Positions 55,734-64,000 of a DNA stretch of 64,000 nt are shown piece after piece. The notes beneath the pieces were generated by a model. The model was not told where the DNA came from. It saw only the letters and a list, made by a program, of their open reading frames with translations, and did not search any database. How positions within the stretch are numbered: the stretch's first letter is position 1; every line of letters begins with the position of its first letter. The stretch is from Arenibacter sp. 6A1 (GTDB taxonomy: Bacteria > Bacteroidota > Bacteroidia > Flavobacteriales > Flavobacteriaceae): NCBI RefSeq assembly GCF_012272855.1, contig NZ_JAAXCQ010000021.1, positions 32,008 to 96,007 on the forward strand, in the 5' to 3' direction. A program made the position numbers and the translations under genes.

Positions 55734-56687
55734 ATGAGACATCAAAGGAGGTCCTTACTGTTGGTTTTGTTGCTTTGTACCGTTTTTTCTGGGCTTTATG
55801 CACAACAAGATGCTCAATTTACGCAGTATATGTTTAATACTATCAGTATTAATCCTGCCTATGCCGGGTCTAGAGGCCAATTGAGCATTGCAGGGCTATA
55901 TCGTTCACAATGGGTGGGCGTAGAAGGAGCTCCAAAAACCCAAACTATAAACCTGCATGCTCCTATAAGGGACAGTAAGCTGGGATATGGAATATCTATT
56001 GTAAACGATGAAATAGGGAATGGCGTGGTGCAAGAGACGTACCTAGACGCTATGATCTCGTATAGCATAGAAGTGTCACTAGAGGGAAAACTGTCCTTTG
56101 GACTAAAAGCAAGTGCCAATATTCTAAACCTGGATTTTAACGGATTGAAAAATTATGAGTCCGAAAATGTGCAAGGAGATAATATAGATAACAAGGTGTC
56201 GCCAAACTTTGGGGTTGGACTGTATTACCATACCGATACATTTTATGCAGGCCTGTCTGTTCCCAATCTGATAGAAACCAAACATTTTGATAATTCACAA
56301 AGAAATGCGAAGGACACTCAGTTCCTGGCCGCAGAACGAATCAACTTTTATATGATTACCGGCTATGTATTTGACCTAGAAGGTGGTTTTAAATTTAAAC
56401 CCGCCTTATTGACAAAGGTAGTTGGTGGTGCCCCTTTGCAACTAGATGTTTCTGCCAATTTTCTGTATAATGAAAAGTTTAGCTTTGGGGCTGCCTATAG
56501 ATGGGATGCTGCTGTAAGTGGGATGGTAGGTTTCCAAATTAGCGACCAATTTATGATTGGTTTAGCATATGACAGAGAAACAACAGCCTTGGGAAATACC
56601 CAATTTAATGATGGCTCTTTTGAGGTGTTTTTAAGATTTGAAGTAGAAAAGTCCATCCGAAGAATAAGGTCAAGACGTTTCTTTTAA
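55734..56687 (+). CDS. PorP/SprF family type IX secretion outer-membrane protein
   Basis: The 317-residue protein has a signal peptide (about 1-23) and begins QQDAQFTQYMFNTISINPAY after cleavage, the standard start of PorP/SprF. The rest is a 14-strand type beta-barrel pattern ending RFEVEKSIRRIRSRRFF. Family members help secrete or anchor type IX cargo, usually gliding adhesins encoded next to them, such as SprB-SprF. The genes downstream are secreted proteins, which fits. Confidence 0.92.
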   Translation: MRHQRRSLLLVLLLCTVFSGLYAQQDAQFTQYMFNTISINPAYAGSRGQLSIAGLYRSQWVGVEGAPKTQTINLHAPIRDSKLGYGISIVNDEIGNGVVQETYLDAMISYSIEVSLEGKLSFGLKASANILNLDFNGLKNYESENVQGDNIDNKVSPNFGVGLYYHTDTFYAGLSVPNLIETKHFDNSQRNAKDTQFLAAERINFYMITGYVFDLEGGFKFKPALLTKVVGGAPLQLDVSANFLYNEKFSFGAAYRWDAAVSGMVGFQISDQFMIGLAYDRETTALGNTQFNDGSFEVFLRFEVEKSIRRIRSRRFF

Positions 56688-56924
56688 AAGGATATCCATT
56701 TGACTGCCTTTTTATGGATAAGGAAATAGCCAAATATAATACTCTCCTATTGTGGTTTGGCATATACAAAAGTCCCTTTGACTAGGGGATAGAGAACATT
56801 CACAACATTAAATTTTAATTCTTTTAGAAATTCTATACTTTCCGGTATTAATCTATTTGTTGTTAACTATTAGGAAGTTGTTGGTAATAGCTAACAAGAA
56901 CCAGAAAAATAAGTACATGGGTCT

Positions 56925-58565
56925 ATGTGTTTAAAGCATAAATTAAAATGTTTTGTAATATTAGTATTTTCCTTTTTGGTAGGACTCCCTGTATTTGCAC
57001 AGGTTACCGGTGATTACAGATCCAAGGCAACCGGTAACTGGAATAGCCCCAGTACTTGGCAATTCTTTAATGGTGCCTCATGGGTGAATGCCACGTCATA
57101 TCCCGGCCAAAACAGTAATGTGGCTACGGTAACTATTGGGAGTGATAATACGGTGACATTAAACACTAATATAACATCCTATACCATAAACCAGCTTATC
57201 ATTGGAGATGAATCGGGGGGCAAGGACACTTTATCACTGCCGGATAATGGGGATTTTACAGTCAATATTATGTTGGTCGCTGTGCAAAGTGACGGTATTC
57301 TCTCCTGGGTAAAGAATGCGGATCTTCATTTGCCCAATGGGGCAATGATTTACAATAACGGAGGAAAGATTACAACGAACAACAATTGTAATGCTTCGCA
57401 AAACATTTTTATTGGGAACAGTAAATTCTCAAACTGTAACGGAAAGGGAGGTTCTGACTACTCTTTTGATGATATAGAAGGGGCCTTGCCCCCGCCAAGC
57501 AGTAATGGGGATATTACCGAATGTGCAGAAAATCCCATCCAAACCTTAACGGCTTCCGCCACGCCGCCCTCGGGTGCCCATGTGGTGTGGTATACCGCTA
57601 CCAGTGGTGGATCTTCAGTTTCTCCAACTTTAAGTACGGTAGGAAATGTTACCTATTATGGAGAAAGTGTCGATAATTCAGATTCCAATCGAAGAAGTCT
57701 TTTTAGAACTCCGGTGAAACTTACCATTCATCCAAGGCCTATTATTGCAGTCACTCGTTCTCCAGAGTGTAATTTGCTTTTTACGAATTACTCACTAGAG
57801 GTTACCGTGAGTTCGGGAACTGTAACCAGCACCGCAGGTACGGTGACCAATACCGCGGGCAATGTTTGGGATATTGCCAATGTGCCCTCGGGAACCAATA
57901 TTGTAGTAACAGTGACCGATGCCAATAGTTGTACCGAACAACTCCCGGTAACCGCACCTAATTGCACTTGTCCATTGGTAAATGACCCTAGCAGCGACGG
58001 TAACAAATTTTATTGTGCCGGAGATACCGTTCCCTCTATAACAGCATCGGTTGATTTTGGAGATACAGTAGATTGGTATGATTCGGCCAGTGGTGGAAAC
58101 TTACTGCTCTTGGGAAATACAACATACCAACCGGCCGGACCTGGGACCTATTATGCCGAAGCAAGAAATACGATTTCCAATTGTATAAGTGGGGCCAGAA
58201 CCGCTATTACAGTTATACAAAACGCTCCCTCCTCCGTTTCTATTAATGCCGATGAAACTGTTTTTGTGGGCGGGAATGCTATTTTTACTATAACTTCTAC
58301 CAATGCAGATACCTATCAATGGCAAGTCAGTACAGATGGGGGAACCGTCTTCAATACTATTGGTGATGGAATGGAATACGCCGGAACACAATCAACTGCC
58401 TTAACCGTCAAGACTGCCGGTGTTAATAAAAATGGATACAGGTATCGCGTTCTGGCTTCAAAGTCGGGATCTAGTTGCCCGGCAACAACTTCTGCTTCCG
58501 CTTTGTTAACGGTAAAAGTAGAAACCGTTATTACTAACAGAAGAATTAGCCATAGAGTCTTTTAA
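56925..58565 (+). CDS. Secreted protein with Ig-like domain and VITN C-terminal tail
   Basis: The 546-residue protein has a signal peptide (about 1-26) and a mature start VTGDYRSKATGNWNSPSTWQ, common in flavobacterial surface proteins. Then follow Gly/Thr/Ser-rich beta repeats, a Cys-containing region, and a C-terminal Ig-like domain (about 434-531). It ends VITNRRISHRVF. It has neither a type A nor a type B type IX sorting domain that I can recognise. It follows the PorP/SprF gene by 237 bases. Function unknown; an adhesin is plausible. Confidence 0.8.
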   Translation: MCLKHKLKCFVILVFSFLVGLPVFAQVTGDYRSKATGNWNSPSTWQFFNGASWVNATSYPGQNSNVATVTIGSDNTVTLNTNITSYTINQLIIGDESGGKDTLSLPDNGDFTVNIMLVAVQSDGILSWVKNADLHLPNGAMIYNNGGKITTNNNCNASQNIFIGNSKFSNCNGKGGSDYSFDDIEGALPPPSSNGDITECAENPIQTLTASATPPSGAHVVWYTATSGGSSVSPTLSTVGNVTYYGESVDNSDSNRRSLFRTPVKLTIHPRPIIAVTRSPECNLLFTNYSLEVTVSSGTVTSTAGTVTNTAGNVWDIANVPSGTNIVVTVTDANSCTEQLPVTAPNCTCPLVNDPSSDGNKFYCAGDTVPSITASVDFGDTVDWYDSASGGNLLLLGNTTYQPAGPGTYYAEARNTISNCISGARTAITVIQNAPSSVSINADETVFVGGNAIFTITSTNADTYQWQVSTDGGTVFNTIGDGMEYAGTQSTALTVKTAGVNKNGYRYRVLASKSGSSCPATTSASALLTVKVETVITNRRISHRVF

Positions 58566-58725
58566 ATAAATAGGGCTCGCTATTAGTTTTTGAGTAGCTA
58601 TCAAACTTCTATATAGCCGATTTACGTGGCAAGGACTTACCCTGAATTTTAATAAGGCTTATTCGTCACGGATATGACTAATATGTTGTTTACACTTCAT
58701 AAAACAAGCTTTTTGCAACAATTAA

Positions 58726-58755
58726 TTTGCCGTGATCGTAGGTGGACTAACTTTG
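58726..58755 (+). promoter_or_regulatory. Promoter of the second secreted protein gene
   Basis: TTTG (58726-58729), 18 bases, then TAACTTTG (58748-58755), close to full consensus. It lies 48 bases before the ATG at 58804 and shows that this gene is transcribed on its own. Confidence 0.7.
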
Positions 58756-58803
58756 TATTTATAATCATTAAATCATGGTGATTAACCAATATAACAATTT
58801 CAA

Positions 58804-61278
58804 ATGCATTCCTTTAAACGTAACATCTTTGTTTATCTGATTATATGGGCTTTGTTTTTATCTGTGAATCAAATTTGTGCCCAAATAGGAGTAGGTGCAA
58901 ATTTTGGGATAGAAGCCGATGTGTATTCAGGAGATGCAATATCTGGACTCTCTACCGACGACTGGTTTTATAACGGAAGTTCTGGCGCAGGAGTTGTAGA
59001 TGAAGCCACAGCTATCACTATGGGCTATAAAGCACAACTGATGGCTAATCAAAATATAGCTTTCGATTTACGACAAAGCATCCCCAATTACGCCACAAAT
59101 GGAGGGTACATCTGGTATAGTACCCGATATGGACGGGATTACGTAAATATATCTTCTCCAGATCTTACAACATTTACAGGAGGTAAGAACGGGGATAACC
59201 CCAATACATCATGGCCGATAGGTTCAGGTCAGGTGCCCGATAAATCAGATATCGTGGATGCAGGGGTACATATGAGAAGAAACGGAATAAATGTCACTGA
59301 TGACCTATGGGTGAATTTGATGATATCGACCTTGTCTTCTTCTGGTAGTCACTTTATAGATTTTGAGTTATTTGTATCCGAATTACAGACCACCAGTAAT
59401 GGATTCACCAATTCGGGGCCACAAGAAGGACATACAGCCTGGGTTTTCGATTCAAGTGGAAATGTAATCACTATTGGGGATATGATTATAGGGTTTTCTT
59501 TTGGGGGATCGGGAGTTTCTGGTTTAGAAGTAAGGCTTTGGGTAGATAGGAAAGTCCATAAACCTGGAACTTCACCGGGAGGCACTTCTACCTTTACCTG
59601 GGGAAATAACATAGACGGAGGAAGTACCTACGGATACGCACAAATCGTCGTTCCTCCTGGCGCCTTATTAAGTAATGTAAACAGCCTTCTTGCTAAAACC
59701 GGACCGCCTTGGGGAACCGCAGATACTAAAGGTTATGTAAACAATTATGGTAGGGGAGTTTTTGCGGAAGTTGGTGTGAATTTTACCAAATTAGGATTTG
59801 ACCCACGAGCGCTATTTGGAAATGGTGCGGCCTGCGATTCACCTTTTAGTGCGGTGTTGGCAAAATCTAGAACTTCGGAATCGTTCACTTCCGCTCTTAA
59901 AGATTTTGCCGGGCCTTATGCGTTTTTGGGTTCTGCCGAAGGGACTCAGGTAAATACCACTTTAGTCGATCCCGGAGATTTCGATTCTTGTGTTACGGGA
60001 GAAACCTTAACCCTGAAGGCAGAGTTTATTTCGACTTCCTCGGAATATGTTTGGTATTCACTAACACCCGGAGTGGTTTTTCCAGCCAATGGGCTTTCAC
60101 AAATATCCGGAGTAGGAATGGATGAGGTTGTTATAGATACTATGGGAGACTATCAATTGGGGATAGCACCTTTGTTAGGGTGTACCCCGGCAACCGACCC
60201 GACAGATATTATTAGTATTCGTGCAAAACCATGTGCCTTTGCCGATAGCTATAATGTTACAGAAAATATCAGCTTAAACGTGGCAGCAAGTGGATTGATA
60301 GGAAATGATACCGATGACGATAGCAATGATACCCTAACCGTAACGACTATTCCTGTGGTAGATGTTTCTAATGGGACCCTTAACTTAGCCTCTGATGGTA
60401 GCTTTACCTACCTGCCAAATCCTGGATTTACAGGAGTAGATACTTTTACATATCAGGTATGCGATTTTTTTGGTTTATGTGATACAGCAGTGGTTAGCCT
60501 TGTTGTGTTTGCAGATTTTGATGGAGATGGAATTATTGATATTGATGATTTGGATGATGACAATGACGGTATCCTAGATACTACAGAGTCCAATGGTATA
60601 GATCCCAGTGCGGATCATGATGGTGATGGGATTCCTAATTATAGAGATCCTGACTTTTGTACTTTAAATATCCATGGCGTCTGTGAAAACCTGGATCCAG
60701 ATGGAGATGGGATTCCTAATCACTTAGATTTGGACAGTGACGGCGATGGTTGTAACGATGTGACTGAAGCCGGATTTACAGATGCTAACGGTGATGGTAT
60801 ATTAGGAGATTTAGCGACAACGGTCGATGCTAATGGACTTGTTATCGGAACCAACGTTTCAGATGGCTATACCACTCCCAAAGATGGTGATAACAATAGT
60901 ATTTATGACTTCTTGGAAGTCGGGCAAGCTGCTGTTATTACAATGCAGCCAACTGATACTAATGTGTTAGATGGCGCTGATACTTCTTTTACAATTACCG
61001 CTACTTCGGCAATAACTTATCAATGGCAGATAAGTACCGATGGAGGCAGTTCCTTTTCTAATCTATCCAATGGAGGGAAATACTCCGGTAGTGATACCGC
61101 TACACTTCAAATAAACTCGGTTCAATTAGCTATGAATAGCTATCAGTTTAGAGTAATTGTTTCTAATGACGCCTTTAATTGTGATCCTACGGATACCACT
61201 GTTCCTGCATATTTAAAAGTAGTAGTTAGGTCGGTAATTACCAATAAAAGAATTACCCATAGGGTTGGAATGAATTAG
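58804..61278 (+). CDS. Large secreted multidomain protein with VITN C-terminal tail
   Basis: The 824-residue protein has a signal peptide (about 1-27), a large N-terminal beta-rich part, and a cadherin/VCBS-like domain (about 478-570, [20 protein letters not shown]). Calcium-binding thrombospondin type 3 repeats follow ([19 protein letters not shown] and later copies). A C-terminal Ig-like domain (about 709-809) resembles that of the preceding protein, including [14 protein letters not shown], and the protein ends [14 protein letters not shown]. It should be displayed on the cell surface. Function unknown. Confidence 0.82.
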   Translation: MHSFKRNIFVYLIIWALFLSVNQICAQIGVGANFGIEADVYSGDAISGLSTDDWFYNGSSGAGVVDEATAITMGYKAQLMANQNIAFDLRQSIPNYATNGGYIWYSTRYGRDYVNISSPDLTTFTGGKNGDNPNTSWPIGSGQVPDKSDIVDAGVHMRRNGINVTDDLWVNLMISTLSSSGSHFIDFELFVSELQTTSNGFTNSGPQEGHTAWVFDSSGNVITIGDMIIGFSFGGSGVSGLEVRLWVDRKVHKPGTSPGGTSTFTWGNNIDGGSTYGYAQIVVPPGALLSNVNSLLAKTGPPWGTADTKGYVNNYGRGVFAEVGVNFTKLGFDPRALFGNGAACDSPFSAVLAKSRTSESFTSALKDFAGPYAFLGSAEGTQVNTTLVDPGDFDSCVTGETLTLKAEFISTSSEYVWYSLTPGVVFPANGLSQISGVGMDEVVIDTMGDYQLGIAPLLGCTPATDPTDIISIRAKPCAFADSYNVTENISLNVAASGLIGNDTDDDSNDTLTVTTIPVVDVSNGTLNLASDGSFTYLPNPGFTGVDTFTYQVCDFFGLCDTAVVSLVVFADFDGDGIIDIDDLDDDNDGILDTTESNGIDPSADHDGDGIPNYRDPDFCTLNIHGVCENLDPDGDGIPNHLDLDSDGDGCNDVTEAGFTDANGDGILGDLATTVDANGLVIGTNVSDGYTTPKDGDNNSIYDFLEVGQAAVITMQPTDTNVLDGADTSFTITATSAITYQWQISTDGGSSFSNLSNGGKYSGSDTATLQINSVQLAMNSYQFRVIVSNDAFNCDPTDTTVPAYLKVVVRSVITNKRITHRVGMN

Positions 61279-61671
61279 TGCTTAAATTCTTTTACCGTCC
61301 CTATATAAAACACTCCTTTTTATTTCTTTAATAGCCATTTTAGAGGTGGGCTAAATACATAAATAATCGAGCAATGACCACAAAATAGGGAAAGGTTTTA
61401 AGATAGGCTACCCTTGAAAAATTACGTTTTACACTATAGAATAGGGCATACACAACATTTTATTTAACAAATCATTAAGAAGTTTGACCTTGTGTTAAAA
61501 GACTATGATGGTGTACTGGCCATTTATAAAACCTTCAAATGCGAATTAATATTTTCGTTGATGAGGATTTTATTTCAGAAAAGACGGCAACGAATCTTTT
61601 ACAGTAGTATAGTTCAAAAGCAATATATGAAACGAACCGTCAAAAAACGTATTTTAAAGGAGCAATGTATA
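61279..61671. other. Non-coding gap before the third secreted gene
   Basis: About 390 bases with no supported gene. The open frame of the next gene extends back to a GTG at 61492, but the signal peptide places the true start further downstream. Confidence 0.5.
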
Positions 61672-63897
61672 ATGTCTATGAAAACATTGCTCCTTCTAGT
61701 TCTTTTAATAATATCTAACGCTGCTTTTGCTCAGTTAGATCCATTACCTTCAATAGTGCCTAATCCCAATAGAGGTTTGCCCTTATTGTATAGTATTGCA
61801 GATAATAGATCGGAATTGTATTTTGTAGCACCAGATCCAATGGCATCGCCACTTCCAAGTCCGACCTTTATAAATATAACCTTTGGAGGGACACCCATCA
61901 CTTTCTCTGGAGAAGGAGGAGGATATAGGTCCATTGATAGGATGGTATATGTTTTTCAAGGTCGAAATAGTAATGCAACATCAGATTTATATGCGATAGA
62001 TCCCTCAACAGGAATAACAACCTTAGCCAAATCTGATATTGTTCCTGGCCACGTGGAAGGGGCAGAGTTTTATATAAACAATGTAACGGGTGAAGAGGTT
62101 TTAGTGGTTGTTCATCGAAATGGTACTAGTGGAGGATCTCATCAAATAATGGCCATTAATCCAAATGCTAATGGGACGAACCCGGCCTGGTCGCCTTATG
62201 CTGGTTACCCTAAAAACATTTCTGGGGATAGAACAACAGCAGATGGTATTTCTTGGGACCCTGTTTCTTCTAATTTTTATATCCAAAATGATGATACCGT
62301 AGATTATTATACCATCGATATTGCAACTGGGGTAACCACTTATGCCTTTAGGACTTCTTTGGCAGTAGACGGGGAGGGTATTACCTATGCCAGTGATGGG
62401 GAAAATTATATTGAAGATGAGGGGCAAGCGGGGCAAGGTCGAAAAATATTTAAGGTTGACATTACTACTGGAAACCTTATTCCCGTAGCAGAACTAGGAA
62501 GTACGGGCGATGTGGAATCTATTATGGGGAATTTAGGCGTCCGTAACGATGCTGGTGATGCTCCTTCAACCTATGGGTATGCCGCACATATATTACCCGT
62601 TCTTGTAGCGACACCTGTTTCCATTTATCTAGGGAATATCGCCCCAGACAGCGAAGATCCCTTTGTTAATTTTAGTACCGGTTCTAGTGACGATAACAAT
62701 GGTGACGATGAAGATGGCGTAACCAGTGGAGGAATCGATTTTAATGGACAGCTCTTAGATTTAGGAAGCACTAAGGTTATAGATATAATTACTAACGGTG
62801 CAGGTGTTCTAAACGCTTGGATCGATTTTAACAGGGATGGCGATTTTGATGACATAGGAGAACAAATCGCCTCCGATGTAGCTCCTAGTGGAGGTAGTAT
62901 TACACTAAATGTTGCAGTGCCAGCAACGGCAAGTATAGGGACTTCCTATGCCCGGTTTAGATTTTCTTCGGATACCGGATTGCCACCGGGCAATTCTGAG
63001 GCAAGTAATGGGGAAGTTGAAGATTACCAAGTGATTTTTAGGGACAATATAAGTTGTGGTCCTGGATATACCATGACAGAATCCATAAGTTATACTCAAG
63101 TTTATGCGACATCGGTTACTACTGATGACAGTGTAAATAATGCTAGTAACTCCCTGGGTAATAATGACAGTACTACGGCAAGATTTAATAATGATAACGA
63201 CGAATTGATTCTTGAAATGGGGGAAGAGATCAATAAGGGAGATGCCGTAACAGTCAATGGTCCTGATGAAGATGTTTTTGATATTTGGGTTTCCTCTAGT
63301 GCTACGGGGCCTTGGACACAGGTAGGAAATGCTGCCGCTTTGGATTATACTTTCTCCTCGCCATTTAATTGGTTGTATATAAGACTTAAAAGAGGATCAG
63401 GAGGAGATAATCATATCAGTTATATCGAAGCTGATAAATCTATTTCTACTTATAACTGTGCTCCAGATAATGATGGAGACGGCATTCCCGACAGAACCGA
63501 TTTGGATGACGATAACGATGGAATTCCTGACGATCTTGAGTTAAGCACCATTATTAGTAATTCCCAACCTTCTTGTGGAGGGGAAACAACCCTCGATTTT
63601 AGCGCTGCGGCTACCTTGGTATCTGGTACAGCCTTGACCCAAGGTGCCGTGTATAGGATACCGAATATAACAGCAGGAACAGACGCCCTCATTACTATTG
63701 CCAAAACCGTAAATGCGACCGTGGCCAACTTGGATAACAATAGTACGGAGCCCGCTGCTTTTAAACCGCAAACGGCTTTTAATTTTGCCAATGTAGGAGA
63801 TAGGGGGTATATAGAATACAAAATTGATTTTGTAAATTCTGGTGGGTCCACCCCTGTGATTATCAATAAATTCTTTATGAACTTTAACGATATTTAG
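61672..63897 (+). CDS. Secreted protein with GEVED and thrombospondin-3 repeats, probably 3'-truncated
   Basis: From ATG 61672 the protein has 741 residues and a signal peptide in MSMKTLLLLVLLIISNAAFA. A beta-propeller-like part (DLYAIDPSTGITTLA and similar) is followed by a GEVED domain (AWIDFNRDGDFDDIGEQI to SNGEVEDYQV), a beta-sandwich region and a short thrombospondin type 3 run ([19 protein letters not shown]). It stops after FFMNFNDI, in the middle of what looks like a further domain, with no sorting signal. Other possible starts are 61627 and 61678. It may be a pseudogene remnant. Confidence 0.72.
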   Translation: MSMKTLLLLVLLIISNAAFAQLDPLPSIVPNPNRGLPLLYSIADNRSELYFVAPDPMASPLPSPTFINITFGGTPITFSGEGGGYRSIDRMVYVFQGRNSNATSDLYAIDPSTGITTLAKSDIVPGHVEGAEFYINNVTGEEVLVVVHRNGTSGGSHQIMAINPNANGTNPAWSPYAGYPKNISGDRTTADGISWDPVSSNFYIQNDDTVDYYTIDIATGVTTYAFRTSLAVDGEGITYASDGENYIEDEGQAGQGRKIFKVDITTGNLIPVAELGSTGDVESIMGNLGVRNDAGDAPSTYGYAAHILPVLVATPVSIYLGNIAPDSEDPFVNFSTGSSDDNNGDDEDGVTSGGIDFNGQLLDLGSTKVIDIITNGAGVLNAWIDFNRDGDFDDIGEQIASDVAPSGGSITLNVAVPATASIGTSYARFRFSSDTGLPPGNSEASNGEVEDYQVIFRDNISCGPGYTMTESISYTQVYATSVTTDDSVNNASNSLGNNDSTTARFNNDNDELILEMGEEINKGDAVTVNGPDEDVFDIWVSSSATGPWTQVGNAAALDYTFSSPFNWLYIRLKRGSGGDNHISYIEADKSISTYNCAPDNDGDGIPDRTDLDDDNDGIPDDLELSTIISNSQPSCGGETTLDFSAAATLVSGTALTQGAVYRIPNITAGTDALITIAKTVNATVANLDNNSTEPAAFKPQTAFNFANVGDRGYIEYKIDFVNSGGSTPVIINKFFMNFNDI

Positions 63898-64000
63898 CCA
63901 TCCCCCGTTTTTTTAATTGAGCATTAAATTGAGTTGCCCTATATTTTTTTCAGGTTCGGTATTTTGAATTTTCCATCTACTTTTTACCGGCATGAGTAAA
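63898..64000. other. Window end, no supported gene
   Basis: The last 103 bases are AT-rich. An ATG at 63992 (MSK...) could begin a gene beyond the window, but only three codons are visible. Neither of the other frames continues the truncated protein upstream. Confidence 0.5.

Noticed and set aside
63992..64000. Start of a new gene at the window end
   Set aside because: Only three codons are visible and no exact promoter box precedes them.

Overview
The window is chromosomal DNA from a member of the Bacteroidota, most likely a marine Flavobacteriaceae. Four things point there. Several promoters carry the TAnnTTTG -7 box, some with a TTTG -33 box 18-21 bases upstream. Shine-Dalgarno sequences are almost absent, with rpsU the clear exception. 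The DNA is AT-rich. Typical flavobacterial families are present: PorP/SprF, DUF2851, DUF3467, THX and YceI. No rRNA, CRISPR array, prophage or intact insertion sequence was seen, and nearly all of the window is housekeeping core genome. I cannot name the species.

Layout. 1-3.3 kb (minus strand): rsfS-ftsH-LUD-cdsA operon. 3.3-14.4 kb: birA, SRPBCC, pyrE / NUDIX, an M14 lipoprotein, a three-PAS histidine kinase with its receiver, coaD-ddl, PASTA-rluD, yaaA, and the tiny ribosomal protein gene THX. 14.6-18.8 kb: pyruvate carboxylase and a uracil-DNA-glycosylase-fold protein. 19.3-26.2 kb (minus): the complete trpEGDCFBA operon, preceded by a Trp-Trp-Trp leader peptide and an attenuator terminator. 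26.2-28.5 kb: YceI, nitroreductase, autoregulated MarR, and a divergent rhodanese. 28.6-37.5 kb: DUF2851-PspC-K+ channel, an alanine symporter with an unusual N-terminal extension, an NSS transporter with a MetS-like small subunit, a helix-hairpin-helix protein and an acyl-CoA dehydrogenase. 37.5-39.8 kb: rpsU, a non-coding GC-rich repeat region, a XerC/D-type recombinase and hpf. 39.8-53.3 kb: tRNA-Thr-Tyr-Gly-Thr, tuf, tRNA-Trp, secE, nusG, rplKAJL and rpoBC. 53.3-55.4 kb: DUF3467 and prfC. 55.7-64 kb: a type IX secretion-linked surface-protein locus with one PorP/SprF protein and three large secreted proteins.

How the genes work together. The centre is the translation and transcription core in an order shared with the E. 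coli tufB and rpoBC regions. The trp block makes tryptophan from chorismate and appears to sense charged tRNA-Trp through its leader. The last 8 kb looks like an accessory cell-surface locus. Two of its proteins end in the same module, an Ig-like fold followed by a VITN(R/K)RI(S/T)HRV tail. It resembles neither of the two classical type IX sorting domains and is the best candidate here for something undescribed. The third protein appears to have lost its C terminus.

Second-tier curiosities are two inverted GC-rich repeat elements between rpsU and the recombinase, mutually exclusive RNA stems between rplL and rpoB, and a lipoyl-like domain inserted into the alanine symporter. All function calls are from reading the translated sequence; no database search was run.
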